From contig NCGY01000001.1 of the NCBI GenBank assembly GCA_002281775.1, forward strand, positions 1 to 64,000: a stretch of 64,000 nt of DNA, given 5' to 3'. Source of the stretch: Hydrogenophilales bacterium 16-64-46 (GTDB lineage: Bacteria > Pseudomonadota > Gammaproteobacteria > Burkholderiales > Thiobacillaceae). The notes beneath the pieces were generated by a model that saw only the letters and a list, made by a program, of their open reading frames with translations, was not told where the DNA came from and made no database searches. Below are positions 39,306-48,791 of this stretch, piece after piece. Position numbers and translations under genes: made by a program. How positions within the stretch are numbered: position 1 is the first letter of the stretch; each line of letters starts with the position of its first letter.

Positions 39306-40295
39306 TTAACGGAGGCGCGCCTGCATCGCAGGCGAGATGAGCAGTTTGCCTGCGGCATCGACGGCCAGCCAGGTGTCGATGCCGAGTGCGCGGGCGCGCG
39401 ACGCCAGGTGGCCGGCCCCGTCGATGAAGAGGGGCTTGGATAGCGCGTCAGAGCGCGTGCCCGCCCGTGTGCCCTGTACCAGGATGGTCACCGATTGCAT
39501 GTCCTTGGCTGGCCAGCCTGTGCGCGGGTCGATGAGGTGGCAATATCGCCGGCCTGCCGCTTCAAAATAGCGCTGGTAGTCGCCCGAGGTACCGAGCGCC
39601 TCGCCATCGGCGAGTTCCAGCGTGGCGAGCACGCCGGGCTTGCGCGGGTGCTGGATGCCGACGCGCCACGGCCGGCTGCCGGCCTCGCCCAGGGCGAGCA
39701 CGTTGCCGCCGATGTTGACGAGTGCATTGGCGATGCCGTGCCGTTTCAGGATGGCGGCGGCTTGGTCGAGCGCCGCGCCCTTGGCGTAGCCGCCCAGATC
39801 GAGCTGCACCGCAGGGTTGATGCTCGACACGCGTGTGCCGGCCACCACCAGCTGCGCCATGCGCGGCTGCTGCGCAACTTGGTCTGTCAGTATCTGTCGA
39901 TCCGGCACACGCCCCTGCGGTGTGTCGGCGTGAAAACCCCACAGCGCGATCAGCCCGCCGATGGCCGGATTGAAGAGTTCGTCGGACTGTGCGGCGAGCG
40001 CCTGCGCGTCTGTCAGCAGGGTGGCAAGGCCGGGCGAGACCGTCATCGATTCGCCGCGCGCGAGCGCGGTGTTGAGCCGGGAGAGTTCGCTGGGCTGCCA
40101 GGCGTGCAGCTGGCGGTGCAGCGCGTCGAAGCGCGCCAGCACCTCGGCTATGGCTAGCTCGGCCCCCGGCGCGTTCACCACGCTCACTTCGACCAGGGTG
40201 CCGAAGACGTAGGCCTGCTGCTTGACGATATCCGGTTCGCGCGCGCAGCTGGCCAGCAGCAGCACGCAAAGAAAAGCCAGCGCGCGTCGCATCAA
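39306..40295 (-). CDS. apbE: FAD:protein FMN transferase ApbE
   Basis: This 329-residue protein has a lipobox LLLASC at residues 12-17 and the ApbE motifs LGGYAKGAALDQAAAIL, NIGGNVLALG and GTRSDALSKPLF (Mg2+ site). It attaches FMN to membrane flavoproteins, such as Nqr or Rnf subunits, in the periplasm. No such partner is in the window. The start overlaps the gshB stop by four bases. Confidence 0.92.
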   Translation of the reverse strand: MMRRALAFLCVLLLASCAREPDIVKQQAYVFGTLVEVSVVNAPGAELAIAEVLARFDALHRQLHAWQPSELSRLNTALARGESMTVSPGLATLLTDAQALAAQSDELFNPAIGGLIALWGFHADTPQGRVPDRQILTDQVAQQPRMAQLVVAGTRVSSINPAVQLDLGGYAKGAALDQAAAILKRHGIANALVNIGGNVLALGEAGSRPWRVGIQHPRKPGVLATLELADGEALGTSGDYQRYFEAAGRRYCHLIDPRTGWPAKDMQSVTILVQGTRAGTRSDALSKPLFIDGAGHLASRARALGIDTWLAVDAAGKLLISPAMQARLR

Positions 40296-41224
40296 GCGCG
40301 TTCCAGCGCCTCGATGAAACGCGCCGCGACGTCGACGCCGGCCTGGGCGTGGATTTCCTGGAAGCCGGTGGGGCTGGTGACGTTGATTTCGGTGAGGCAG
40401 TCGCCGATCACGTCGAGCCCGGCAAGGAAGATGCCGCGTTCACGCGCCCACGGCGCGAGGGTTTCGGCGATTTCGCGGTCGCGGTCGGAGAGCGGTTGCG
40501 CCCGTGCGGTGCCGCCGGCGGCGAGGTTGCCGCGTGTCTCGCCCGCCTTGGGAATGCGGGCGAGGGCAAACGGGATGACCTCGCCGTCGATCAGCAGGAT
40601 GCGCTTGTCGCCCTCGCTGATCTCGGGCAGGTAGCGCTGCGCCATGATCGGCCGCCGGCCGCGGTGGGTGAGCGTTTCGAGGATGGCGTTGCGGTTGGGG
40701 TCGTTGAAGGCCAGGCGAAAGATGCCCGTGCCGCCCATTTCGGTGAGCGGCTTGACGATGATGTCGCGCTGTTCGAGCAGGAAGGCTTCGATTTCGACCG
40801 CCTGCGCCGCCACCAGGGTGGGCGCGGTGAACTGCGGAAAATTCAGGATCGCGAGCTTTTCGTTGAAATCGCGCAGGGCCGAAGGCTTGTTCAGCACGCG
40901 CGCGCCGTTGTCTTCGGCCACTGTGAGCAGGTGGGTGGCGAGAAGATAGTCGGTATCGACCGGCGGGTCGGTGCGCATAACGACGGCGTCGAAATCGGCC
41001 AGCCGCCACTCGCGTTTGCCGCACACCTGGTACCAGGTGTCTTCTGGAAAGACGTCGAGCGCTTCGCAATCGGCGCAGGCGTCACCCTGGCGGATGTAGA
41101 GCTGGGACGCTTCGCAGGCGTGGACTGCGTGGCCGCGTGCATGGGCCGCGCGCATCATCGCCACGCTGGAGTCCTTGTAGGGCTTGAGCCCGGCGAGCGG
41201 GTCGACGACGAACAGCAGCTTCAT
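40292..41224 (-). CDS. gshB: glutathione synthetase
   Basis: This 310-residue ATP-grasp enzyme begins LLFVVDPLAGLKPYKDSSVA and has KPLTEMGGTGIFRLA and the metal-binding EINVTSPTGFQEI. It joins glycine to gamma-glutamylcysteine. It overlaps gshA and apbE by four bases each. Confidence 0.95.
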   Translation of the reverse strand: MKLLFVVDPLAGLKPYKDSSVAMMRAAHARGHAVHACEASQLYIRQGDACADCEALDVFPEDTWYQVCGKREWRLADFDAVVMRTDPPVDTDYLLATHLLTVAEDNGARVLNKPSALRDFNEKLAILNFPQFTAPTLVAAQAVEIEAFLLEQRDIIVKPLTEMGGTGIFRLAFNDPNRNAILETLTHRGRRPIMAQRYLPEISEGDKRILLIDGEVIPFALARIPKAGETRGNLAAGGTARAQPLSDRDREIAETLAPWARERGIFLAGLDVIGDCLTEINVTSPTGFQEIHAQAGVDVAARFIEALERA

Positions 41225-42516
41225 GCAGCGACCGCGTCTTCGGCCTCGTTCAGGGCTTCGTCGAGCTCGATGCTGGCGGCCAGCATCGCCAGCCGCGCGA
41301 TCACGCCGTAGGCATAGAAGCGGTTGGGGGCGGCGTCGGGGTTGGCCCCGCGATCGGGCGTGAAGCAGGTGGTGTCGAAGGCCAGCGGTACGAAATGCAT
41401 GCCGGGGCTGTTGAGGTTTTCGTCGGACCCCCGGCTGGTGTGGACGCGGTAGAAACCGCCGATGACAAAGTGGTCGAGCATGTACACCACCGGTTCGGCG
41501 ACCGCTTCATTGATGCTTTCGAAGGTGTAGACGCCTTCCTGGATCAGCACCTCGCTGATCTCGACGCCTTCCTTGCCGACGGCCATCTTGTTGCGTTGCT
41601 TGCGGTTGAGTTCGCGCACGTCGTCGGGGGATTTCACCGTCATGATGCCCATGCCGTAGGTGCCGGCGTCGGCCTTGACGATGACGAAGGGCGGCTGGTC
41701 GATGCCATATTCGTCGTATTTGCTCTGGATACGCGCGAGCAGCTTCTCGACCTTTTCAGCGAGGCAGTCTTCGCCCTGGCGCGCGTGAAAATCGATTTTT
41801 CCGCACTGGTCAAAATACGGGTCGATGAGCCAGGGGTCGATGTTCACCAGCCGCGCGAATTCAGTGGCGACGTGGCGGTAGGCCCCGAAGTGCCGGGACT
41901 TGCGACGCGTGGCCCAGCCGGCGTGCAGGGGCGGCATCACGGTCTGCTCGATGCCCTGCAGGATGTCGGGCGCACCAGCGGAGAGATCGTTGTTGAGCAG
42001 GATGGCGCAGGGGTCGAAGTCAGCCAGGCCGACGCGATCCCCCTTGCGCACCAGCGGTTCCAGCGTAAGGCGGCCGCCAGCGGGCAGGTCCAGCGTGGTC
42101 GGCTGGGTAATCTCGGGGATCAGGGTGCCGATGCGCACAATGAGACCGGTCTGGCGCAGGATGTGCGCGAGCACCGCGACGTTCTGCAGGTAGAAGGTGT
42201 TGCGCGTGTGGTTTTCGGGGATGAGTAGCAGGCGCTGCGCGTCCGGGCAGATTTTTTCCACCGCGCCCATCGCCGCGTGGATGGACAGCGACATGAACGC
42301 CGGGTTGAGATTGTTGAAACCGCCGGGAAACAGATTGGTGTCGACCGGTGCCAGCTTGAAGCCGGCGTTGCGGATGTCCACCGAGGTGTAGAAGGGCGCG
42401 GCCTGTTCTTTCCATTGCAGGCGGAACCAGTGTTCGATGGTGGGCTGCGCGTCGAGCAGGCGCTTTTCCAGTTCGAGCAGCGGGCCGGTGAGGGCGGTAG
42501 TGAGGTAGGGGACCAT
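41221..42516 (-). CDS. gshA: glutamate-cysteine ligase, proteobacterial (A. ferrooxidans-like) type
   Basis: This 431-residue enzyme is not the E. coli GshA type but the form found in Acidithiobacillus and betaproteobacteria. It has LFPGGFNNLNPAFMSLS, LIPENHTRNTFYLQNV and VKADAGTYGMGIMTVK. It makes gamma-glutamylcysteine, the first step of glutathione synthesis. It heads the six-gene minus-strand operon. An 8-base inverted repeat at 42516-42523 and 42541-42548 overlaps its start region; its meaning is unclear. Confidence 0.93.
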   Translation of the reverse strand: MVPYLTTALTGPLLELEKRLLDAQPTIEHWFRLQWKEQAAPFYTSVDIRNAGFKLAPVDTNLFPGGFNNLNPAFMSLSIHAAMGAVEKICPDAQRLLLIPENHTRNTFYLQNVAVLAHILRQTGLIVRIGTLIPEITQPTTLDLPAGGRLTLEPLVRKGDRVGLADFDPCAILLNNDLSAGAPDILQGIEQTVMPPLHAGWATRRKSRHFGAYRHVATEFARLVNIDPWLIDPYFDQCGKIDFHARQGEDCLAEKVEKLLARIQSKYDEYGIDQPPFVIVKADAGTYGMGIMTVKSPDDVRELNRKQRNKMAVGKEGVEISEVLIQEGVYTFESINEAVAEPVVYMLDHFVIGGFYRVHTSRGSDENLNSPGMHFVPLAFDTTCFTPDRGANPDAAPNRFYAYGVIARLAMLAASIELDEALNEAEDAVAA

Positions 42517-42585
42517 ACAATGCGTCTTGTTCGAGTCACTGCATTGTAGTGCGCTCAGTCCATTTCATGCGCGGTGCGCCAGGCC

Positions 42586-43050
42586 ATGTTCGATATTGTC
42601 TTGTATCAGCCCGAAATTCCGCCCAATACCGGCAACCTCATCCGCCTGTCGGCCAACAGCGGGTTCCGTCTGCATCTGGTCGAACCGCTGGGCTTCGACC
42701 TGTCGGACAGGCAGGTGGCGCGCGCCGGCCTGGATTACCACGACATGGCCTGCGTGACGGTGCACGCGGACTGGGCGGCGGTGCGCGCCGCACTGGCCGG
42801 GCGGCGCTGGTTTGCGCTCACCACCAAGGCGAGTCGGCTGTTCGGGACGGTCACGTATGCGCCCGACGACGTCTTTGTGTTCGGCCCGGAATCACGCGGG
42901 CTGCCACCCGAGATTCTCGAAGCGTTTGCACCGGATCATCGCCTGCGCTTGCCGATGCGGCCGGGATCGCGCAGCATGAACCTGTCGAATGCGGTCAGCG
43001 TCACGCTGTTCGAGGCGTGGCGGCAGAACGGCTTTGCGGGAGGGGAATGA
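42586..43050 (+). CDS. trmL: tRNA (cytidine/uridine-34-2'-O)-methyltransferase TrmL
   Basis: This 154-residue SPOUT protein has IVLYQPEIPPNTGNLIRLS at the start, FGPESRGLP and RSMNLSNAVSV, which form the trefoil knot and SAM site. It methylates wobble position 34 of tRNA-Leu. An in-frame GTG at 42574 is possible, but the ATG at 42586 matches the family. It overlaps the next gene's start region. Confidence 0.93.
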   Translation: MFDIVLYQPEIPPNTGNLIRLSANSGFRLHLVEPLGFDLSDRQVARAGLDYHDMACVTVHADWAAVRAALAGRRWFALTTKASRLFGTVTYAPDDVFVFGPESRGLPPEILEAFAPDHRLRLPMRPGSRSMNLSNAVSVTLFEAWRQNGFAGGE

Positions 43051-43526
43051 TGACGGGGATGGAATGGCTGGAAGCAGCAAGTTACCTGGTGACCATCGTT
43101 GGCCTGCCGTTCGCGATCGCGGTTTACCTGCTGGATCAGCGGCGCGAGCGCCAGAGCGAGGAGGAGGAACTCTTCCTGCGCTTGTCGGATGAATACGCGG
43201 ATTTCATGCGGCTGGTCATCGAGAATGCCGACCTGCACCTGCTTTCACCCGAAGACCGGGGCGAGCTGAACGATGAGCAGCGCGAACGCAAGCAAGCGCT
43301 GTTCGCCATCCTTGTCGCCCTGTTCGAACGCGCCTACGTGCTGGTTTACGAGGACGACATGAGCCGGCAGCAGGCGCGCCTGTGGCAGTCGTGGGCGGAC
43401 TACATGCACGAGTGGTGTCGACGGGCGGATTTTCGCGCCGCCCTGCCGGCTTTGTCGCAAGGCGAGGATCCCGGTTTCGTTGCCGCTATCAGTCGCATCG
43501 CCGAAGAGGCTGCGGCTGTCCGCTGA
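43047..43526 (+). CDS. hypothetical membrane-anchored protein
   Basis: This 159-residue protein has one N-terminal helix (AASYLVTIVGLPFAIAVYLL). A charged segment follows (DQRRERQSEEEELFLR), then a helical cytoplasmic domain with HEWCRRADFRAALP. It resembles small conserved hypothetical proteins with a similar layout, but I do not recognise a named family. ATG at 43047 overlaps the trmL stop; ATGs at 43050 and 43059 are alternatives. It is likely co-transcribed with trmL. Confidence 0.7.
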   Translation: MMTGMEWLEAASYLVTIVGLPFAIAVYLLDQRRERQSEEEELFLRLSDEYADFMRLVIENADLHLLSPEDRGELNDEQRERKQALFAILVALFERAYVLVYEDDMSRQQARLWQSWADYMHEWCRRADFRAALPALSQGEDPGFVAAISRIAEEAAAVR

Positions 43527-43529
43527 GCT

Positions 43530-46500
43530 TCAGACGGTTTCGAAGAGGGGCTGGTCGAGCCAGTCCAGCAGTTCGTCCAGCGGCAGCGGCTTGCTGAAGT
43601 AATAGCCCTGGGCCTGGTCGCAGCCCATGCTGCGCAGTGCATCGGCGGCAGCGGCCGTCTCCACGCCCTCGGCGATCACGCCGAGCCCGAGGTTGTGGGC
43701 GAGCGCGATGGTCGAGCGCACGATGATGGCGTCCTGGGCATTGTCGACCATGCCGGAGACGAAGGTGCGATCGATCTTCAGGGCGGAAAGCGGCAGCCGG
43801 CGCAGATAGGCGAGCGAGGAATAGCCGGTGCCGTAGTCGTCGACAGCGACGTTGGAGCCGAGTCCGGCGAGGTCGCGCAGCACGGCGGTCGAGGTGTCCG
43901 GGTCCTGCATCAGCGCAGTTTCCGTGAGTTCGATCTCGATTTCGCCGGGGCCGATCCGGCCGGCGTCGAGCGCCTGTTTCAGATGCGTGGTAAAGCGGTC
44001 GTCGAGCAGGTTGCGCGCCGACAGGTTGATGGCGACCGGCTGGGCGTGTTCATGCGCGCGGAGCCGCTGCCTGTCGGCCACCGCCAGATCGAGAATGGCG
44101 CGGGTGAAGGGGTGGATGACCTCGTTCATTTCCGCCAGATGCACGAAGGCTGGCGGGTACAAGAGACCGTGGCGCGGGTTGCGCCAGCGCACCAGGGCCT
44201 CGAAGCCGGTGACGCGGCGGGTCGCGAGGTCGAGCTTGGGCTGGTAGTGCAGCACCAGTTCGCCGTTTTCCACGGCGTGCGCCAGTTCCACCGCGAGCGT
44301 GAGGCGCTCCGGGCTGTAGGTGTCGAAATCGCGGTCGTACACGGCCACGCCCGCCCCGCTCTGCTTGGCCTGGTACATGGCCACGTCGGCGGCGCGCAGG
44401 AGGTCGTGGCTGGTGTCGCCGTGCGCGGGGTAGACCGCGACGCCGATGCTGGCACCCACCTGGAGCGGAATGCCCTGGATGACGAAGGGGTCGCGCAGCG
44501 CGGCCCTCACCTGCTGCGCCAGGCGCACCGCCGACTCGTCGTCGTCGATGCCGGTGACAAGCAGGGCGAATTCGTCGCCACCCAGCCGGCACACGAGCGC
44601 CTGGCGGCCGGCGAGCCCGGCCGCCAGGCGCGGGCCGATCTGGGTCAGCAGCTGGTCGCCGACATGGTGGCCGAGGGTGTCGTTCACTTCCTTGAAGCGG
44701 TCGAGGTCGAGCAGCATCAAGGCCGACACGGAGGCACCGGCGCTGCCGATACGTGCAGCGAAATCCCGGTGCAGCACGCTGCGATTGGGCAGCTGGGTGA
44801 GGCTGTCGTGGCTGGCCTGGAAGGCGAGTTTGCGGACATTGCGCGCGTTGGCGATGGCCAGTGCCACGGTATTGCTGAAGGCACTGAAGGTGTCGATCTC
44901 GATTTCGCTGAAGGCGTGGCGTTCGCCGTAGACGACGTTGAGTCCACCCAGCGCCTGATCGTGATAGACCAGTGGGGCCACCATGCCGGTGCGCAGGTTG
45001 ACCGAGGCGAGGTTGTCGCGCAGGGAGGGCAGGATACGGAGGTCCTCGCGGAAGTCCTCGCAGATCATGATCTGCTTGTGGGTGACGGCCTCGCCGCATA
45101 GGCTGCCGGCGAGGGGGATGCTGCGGGTCTGGTCGAGGAAGGCGTCGTTGAAGCCGCTGCTGGCGGCCAGTTCCAGCCGGCTGCCGTCGTCGCTGAGGAG
45201 ATAGATGGTGATGTGGGGCGCATGGCTCAGGCTCGCCAGCGCCTCCATGGCCTCGCGCAGGATATCGTCGAGTTCGGGCGAGGCATGGATGCGGTTCGAC
45301 AGCTGGTTGATCACGCGCAGGCTGTCGTTGCGTTCGATGAGCGCCTGTCGCGATTCGAGCAGCGCCGCCTCGGCGGCCTTATGTGCGCTGAGGTCTGCGG
45401 CAATGCCGAGAAAGCCCTCGATGTGGCCGTCCGGCGCGTGCAGTGCACTCACCGACAGGCGTACGGGAAAACGGCTGCCGTCGCGGCGTACGTAGGTCCA
45501 TTCGCGTTCGTCGATTTCACCGCGCCGGGCGCGGGCGACGAAGGCCTCGAAGCCGGGCTCGAGCGCGATACCGAGTTCACGCCGCAATTCGGCGGCGCGC
45601 AGCGAGACTTCGGTGGCGTCGTGGAAGCGCTCGGGGGTGGCCAGCCCGATCATTTCCTCGGCGCGGTAGCCCAGCATCCGTTCGGCGGCGGCGTTGAAGC
45701 TCACAATCACGCCGCGCGTGTCGGTGGAGATGATGCCGTACTGGGCGCTGTCGAGCACGGCTTCGCGCCAGTCTGACAGGCGCGCCACGGCGGCGTCGGT
45801 GGTGTTCTGGCGACGCAGCGCGCGGCGATAGACGAGTGTCGCCCCGACCAGGAAGACGGCCAGCAGCATCGTTGGCAGGATCGATCTGTCCAGCCATTCC
45901 CGGACCAGCGCCCCGAGCGGGAGGATGGCCCCGGCGGTGAGCCCGTATTCGTCGATGCGCTGGTAGTCGACCAGGTGGAGGCCGCCCAGCCGGGGCAGGT
46001 CCAGCAGCAGGACGCCCTGCGCTGTTTTATGTTGCGACAGTTCGCGCAGGGTACCGGGGGCGGCCTGGCGCGTGAAGTACTTTTTCAGGATGGTTTCGCG
46101 GTCGCCGGCGGGAAGCGGATGGAAATACTGGACATAGCCGTCGTCGCGCAGCAGGACCGTGGTGGTGCGTGGCGGCAGGCTGGCATGGGCGAGCAGGGAA
46201 TGGCCGCCTGCGATCGGATAGCCGGCGGTCATCACCGCCACCGGTTCGCCGTGCGCACCGAGGATGGGGACGCGAACCGGTATGACCCATTGCTTCAGCA
46301 GTTGCATGAAGTAGGGCCGGCCGATTTCCAGCTTGCGGGTCTGCAGGCATTTCAGGAAGCTGTCGTGCGTTTCTGCCTGACGTAGCAGATTGGGCAGGGG
46401 GGTACCCGGTGGCAGGCCGCTGATCAGCAGCAGTTGGCCGTCGGTGCGGGCGAGGCCAAAGCCTGCCATGCCGGGGTCGATGCTGCGAATGCGCTCGAAC

Positions 46501-46772
46501 AGGGCGCGCCCGCTTTCCGGTGAATCAAGCGTGTCGAGTGCGGCCAGTTCGGTGCCGATGCCGCGCAGGATCAGCTCGTAGTTGCGCAGGGTGGTGCGGG
46601 TATTCTGCACCAGCGTGCTGTTCAGGTAACGCAGGCTGGCTTCGGCATCCTGGCGGGTTTCGAACGCGTGGCGGACGAGCGCCGCACCATAGGCGGCCAC
46701 GAGGAAGCCGACCAGAACGTAGAAAAGGCCACGCATGGGTTTGTTCGGTGGCGACGTGAGCGGTAGGGTCAT
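43530..46772 (-). CDS. membrane PAS-GAF-GGDEF-EAL cyclic di-GMP protein
   Basis: This protein of about 1080 residues has two membrane helices (about residues 13-35 and 292-312) around a periplasmic dCACHE-like sensor. A PAS domain follows (about 335-455), then GAF (about 480-640). GGDEF is intact (CRLGGDEFALLV), and EAL has FEALVRW and DDYGTGYSSLAYLRRL. Both catalytic sites look intact, so it could make or break cyclic di-GMP. Start codons at 46796 and 46772 are both possible. It converges with the hypothetical gene after three bases. Confidence 0.88.
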   Translation of the reverse strand: MTLPLTSPPNKPMRGLFYVLVGFLVAAYGAALVRHAFETRQDAEASLRYLNSTLVQNTRTTLRNYELILRGIGTELAALDTLDSPESGRALFERIRSIDPGMAGFGLARTDGQLLLISGLPPGTPLPNLLRQAETHDSFLKCLQTRKLEIGRPYFMQLLKQWVIPVRVPILGAHGEPVAVMTAGYPIAGGHSLLAHASLPPRTTTVLLRDDGYVQYFHPLPAGDRETILKKYFTRQAAPGTLRELSQHKTAQGVLLLDLPRLGGLHLVDYQRIDEYGLTAGAILPLGALVREWLDRSILPTMLLAVFLVGATLVYRRALRRQNTTDAAVARLSDWREAVLDSAQYGIISTDTRGVIVSFNAAAERMLGYRAEEMIGLATPERFHDATEVSLRAAELRRELGIALEPGFEAFVARARRGEIDEREWTYVRRDGSRFPVRLSVSALHAPDGHIEGFLGIAADLSAHKAAEAALLESRQALIERNDSLRVINQLSNRIHASPELDDILREAMEALASLSHAPHITIYLLSDDGSRLELAASSGFNDAFLDQTRSIPLAGSLCGEAVTHKQIMICEDFREDLRILPSLRDNLASVNLRTGMVAPLVYHDQALGGLNVVYGERHAFSEIEIDTFSAFSNTVALAIANARNVRKLAFQASHDSLTQLPNRSVLHRDFAARIGSAGASVSALMLLDLDRFKEVNDTLGHHVGDQLLTQIGPRLAAGLAGRQALVCRLGGDEFALLVTGIDDDESAVRLAQQVRAALRDPFVIQGIPLQVGASIGVAVYPAHGDTSHDLLRAADVAMYQAKQSGAGVAVYDRDFDTYSPERLTLAVELAHAVENGELVLHYQPKLDLATRRVTGFEALVRWRNPRHGLLYPPAFVHLAEMNEVIHPFTRAILDLAVADRQRLRAHEHAQPVAINLSARNLLDDRFTTHLKQALDAGRIGPGEIEIELTETALMQDPDTSTAVLRDLAGLGSNVAVDDYGTGYSSLAYLRRLPLSALKIDRTFVSGMVDNAQDAIIVRSTIALAHNLGLGVIAEGVETAAAADALRSMGCDQAQGYYFSKPLPLDELLDWLDQPLFETV

Positions 46773-46847
46773 GCAAGAAGAGAAAACGGGACGCAAAGCG
46801 CGATGACGCTATTACGGGCATGGCTGGGCGGGCCTGAAGCCCCTGGT

Positions 46848-47831
46848 TCAGAACTCGGGGCGAATATTCCGGTTCAGGAGGGCGTCGACGGCCTGCGTGG
46901 CGTGCAGCTTGTCGTAAAGAATGCGGCGCACGGCGCGGGTGATCGGCATGTCGACGCCCAGTTGCGTGGCCAGGGCGTCGACCTCGCGGGTGGTCGTCAC
47001 GCCCTCTGCCACGTGCCCCAGTTCAGCGAGGATGGCATCGAGGCTCTGTCCCTGTGCCAGCCGAAGGCCTACCTGGCGGTTACGCGACAGGTCGCCGGTG
47101 GTGGTGAGAATCAGATCGCCCAGGCCCGACAGGCCCATGAAGGTTTCAGCATGGCCGCCCAGGTGGACACCGAGCCGGGTCATCTCGGCCAGCCCCCGGG
47201 TCACGAGTGCGGCACGGGCATTGTGGCCCAGCTTCAGTCCGTCGCAGATGCCGGCGGCGATGGCCATGACATTCTTCAGCGCGCCGCCGATTTCCACGCC
47301 GATCACATCGTCGTGCGCGTAGATGCGCAGACGCGGGCCGGACAGCGCCTCTGCCTGGCGCTGCGCCCAGGCGGCGTCATGCGAGGCAAGCGTCAGGGCG
47401 GTGGGGCAACCCCGGGCGACTTCGAGCGCGAAGCTGGGACCGGACAGTACCCCGGCGGCGGTGTTCGGCACGGTGTCCAGGACGAGCTGGTGCGGCAATC
47501 TGCCCGTACCCTGTTCAAAGCCCTTGCAGACCCAGACCAGCGGTGGCAGGTTGGGGCGTTTCGCCAGGACATCGAGCGTGGCGCGCAGGCCGTGGCTGGG
47601 GACGGCAATCAGCAACAGGTCGGCATGATCGACCGCCGTGGCAAAGTCAGCTTCGTACGCGAGCGTGGCGGGCAGGCGGCAATCCGGCAGATGGCGCGCG
47701 TTGACACCGGTGCGGCGCATGGCGTCGAGTTCGTCGGCATGGCGGCCCCAGAGCGTGACCGTGTGTTCGGAGGCCCAGTGGGCGGCGAGCGCCGTACCCC
47801 AGGCCCCGGCACCCAGCACGGTAAGTTTCAT
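46848..47831 (-). CDS. gpsA: glycerol-3-phosphate dehydrogenase [NAD(P)+]
   Basis: This 327-residue enzyme has the N-terminal GAGAWGTALA nucleotide site, KNVMAIAAGICDGLKLG with the catalytic Lys, and GLSGLGDLILT. It reduces DHAP to sn-glycerol-3-phosphate for phospholipid synthesis. The ATG at 47831 (MKLTVLGAG) is preferred over the one at 47840. It ends the secB-SH3-gpsA run. Confidence 0.95.
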   Translation of the reverse strand: MKLTVLGAGAWGTALAAHWASEHTVTLWGRHADELDAMRRTGVNARHLPDCRLPATLAYEADFATAVDHADLLLIAVPSHGLRATLDVLAKRPNLPPLVWVCKGFEQGTGRLPHQLVLDTVPNTAAGVLSGPSFALEVARGCPTALTLASHDAAWAQRQAEALSGPRLRIYAHDDVIGVEIGGALKNVMAIAAGICDGLKLGHNARAALVTRGLAEMTRLGVHLGGHAETFMGLSGLGDLILTTTGDLSRNRQVGLRLAQGQSLDAILAELGHVAEGVTTTREVDALATQLGVDMPITRAVRRILYDKLHATQAVDALLNRNIRPEF

Positions 47832-48268
47832 TGTCCCCATGCCTCGAAGGCGGGCAGCCAGCCGGTAAGGCCGTCAGCGTGACGCACCGGCAGCCAGCCG
47901 TCGGCGCGCATCTCGCCCGTGACCCGCAGCAGCACGCCGCGTACGGCACGGAACACGACTTCGGCGTCGGCGCGGGGCTCACGCCGCACGTCGCTGAGTT
48001 CGGCCTTGACCATTACCGTCCGGGCACCGCCGAGCGCGGCTTTCTCGATCCAGGCCAGTTGTCCGCCGGGGTCGCGTACCTTGGCCCAGCCCTCGGTATC
48101 CACCACGATTTCCAGCGGCAAGCCCGCGCTGGCCACAGCCACGCGCGACGCAGCCGTCGAGGGAGCATCGTAGAGCAGCGCCGGGCGCGCCGTGCTGCGA
48201 TAGTCCAGCGCGTGGGCCGGAGAGAGCAACGCGAGCGACAGGGCCGCTACGCCCAAGCGGATGCTCAA
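47828..48268 (-). CDS. secreted protein with two SH3-like domains
   Basis: This 146-residue protein has a signal peptide ending at PAHALDY and two bacterial SH3-type segments (about 28-75 and 88-143). The second contains VRREPRADAEVVFRAVRG and GWLPVRHADG. It probably binds cell-wall components in the periplasm. It overlaps gpsA and secB by four bases each. Confidence 0.82.
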   Translation of the reverse strand: MSIRLGVAALSLALLSPAHALDYRSTARPALLYDAPSTAASRVAVASAGLPLEIVVDTEGWAKVRDPGGQLAWIEKAALGGARTVMVKAELSDVRREPRADAEVVFRAVRGVLLRVTGEMRADGWLPVRHADGLTGWLPAFEAWGQ

Positions 48269-48726
48269 TGCGTTTGCACAGGCTCGGCCTGTTGTTGCTG
48301 GGCCTGTTGCTGCTGCATGAACAGCGCCTCGAAATTAACCGGGTTGAGCAGCAGCGGCGGGAAGCCGGCGCGGATCACCACGTCGGAGACGGTTTCGCGC
48401 AAGTAGGGGAAGACGATGTTGGGGCAGCCAATGCCGAGCACCATGGGCATCTGGTCGGCAGGCACGTTCTGGATGCGGAACACGCCGGCCTGCGTGCACT
48501 CGACCAGGAACATGGTCTTGTCGCCTGCCTTGGCGGTGACCGTGACGGTGATACTGGTGTGGTACACGTCCTGCGCCAGCGCGCGGCTTTCGGTGGACAG
48601 GTTCACGTCCATCTTGGGGGCGTCGCGCTCGGTGAAGATGCCCGGTGCGTTCGGGACTTCGACCGACAGGTCCTTGACGTAGAGCTTTTCGATATTGAAT
48701 ACGGGTTGTTGCAGTTCGTCCGCCAT
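48265..48726 (-). CDS. secB: protein-export chaperone SecB
   Basis: This 153-residue protein has the SecB features FNIEKLYVKDLSVEVPNAP, IVFPYLRETVSDVVIRAGFP and PVNFEALFMQQ. It holds preproteins for SecA. A terminator-like hairpin at 48745-48767 lies just upstream and separates it from trxC. Confidence 0.95.
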   Translation of the reverse strand: MADELQQPVFNIEKLYVKDLSVEVPNAPGIFTERDAPKMDVNLSTESRALAQDVYHTSITVTVTAKAGDKTMFLVECTQAGVFRIQNVPADQMPMVLGIGCPNIVFPYLRETVSDVVIRAGFPPLLLNPVNFEALFMQQQQAQQQQAEPVQTH

Positions 48727-48744
48727 GGTGTCTCCCTGGATCAG

Positions 48745-48767
48745 AAAACCGGTGCGGCGCGCACCGG
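48745..48767 (-). terminator. rho-independent terminator after trxC
   Basis: CCGGTGCG at 48749-48756 and CGCACCGG at 48760-48767 form an 8-bp stem with a 3-base loop. On the minus strand the stem is followed by TTTT. It lies between trxC and secB, so secB needs its own promoter or read-through. Confidence 0.6.
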
Positions 48768-48791
48768 CAAAACGACCATTCTAACCCGGCT

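Noticed and set aside
42516..42548. Inverted repeat TACAATGC/GCATTGTA at the gshA start as an operator.
   Set aside because: The arms are short and widely spaced, and no nearby regulator was seen. It may be chance or paired -10 elements.
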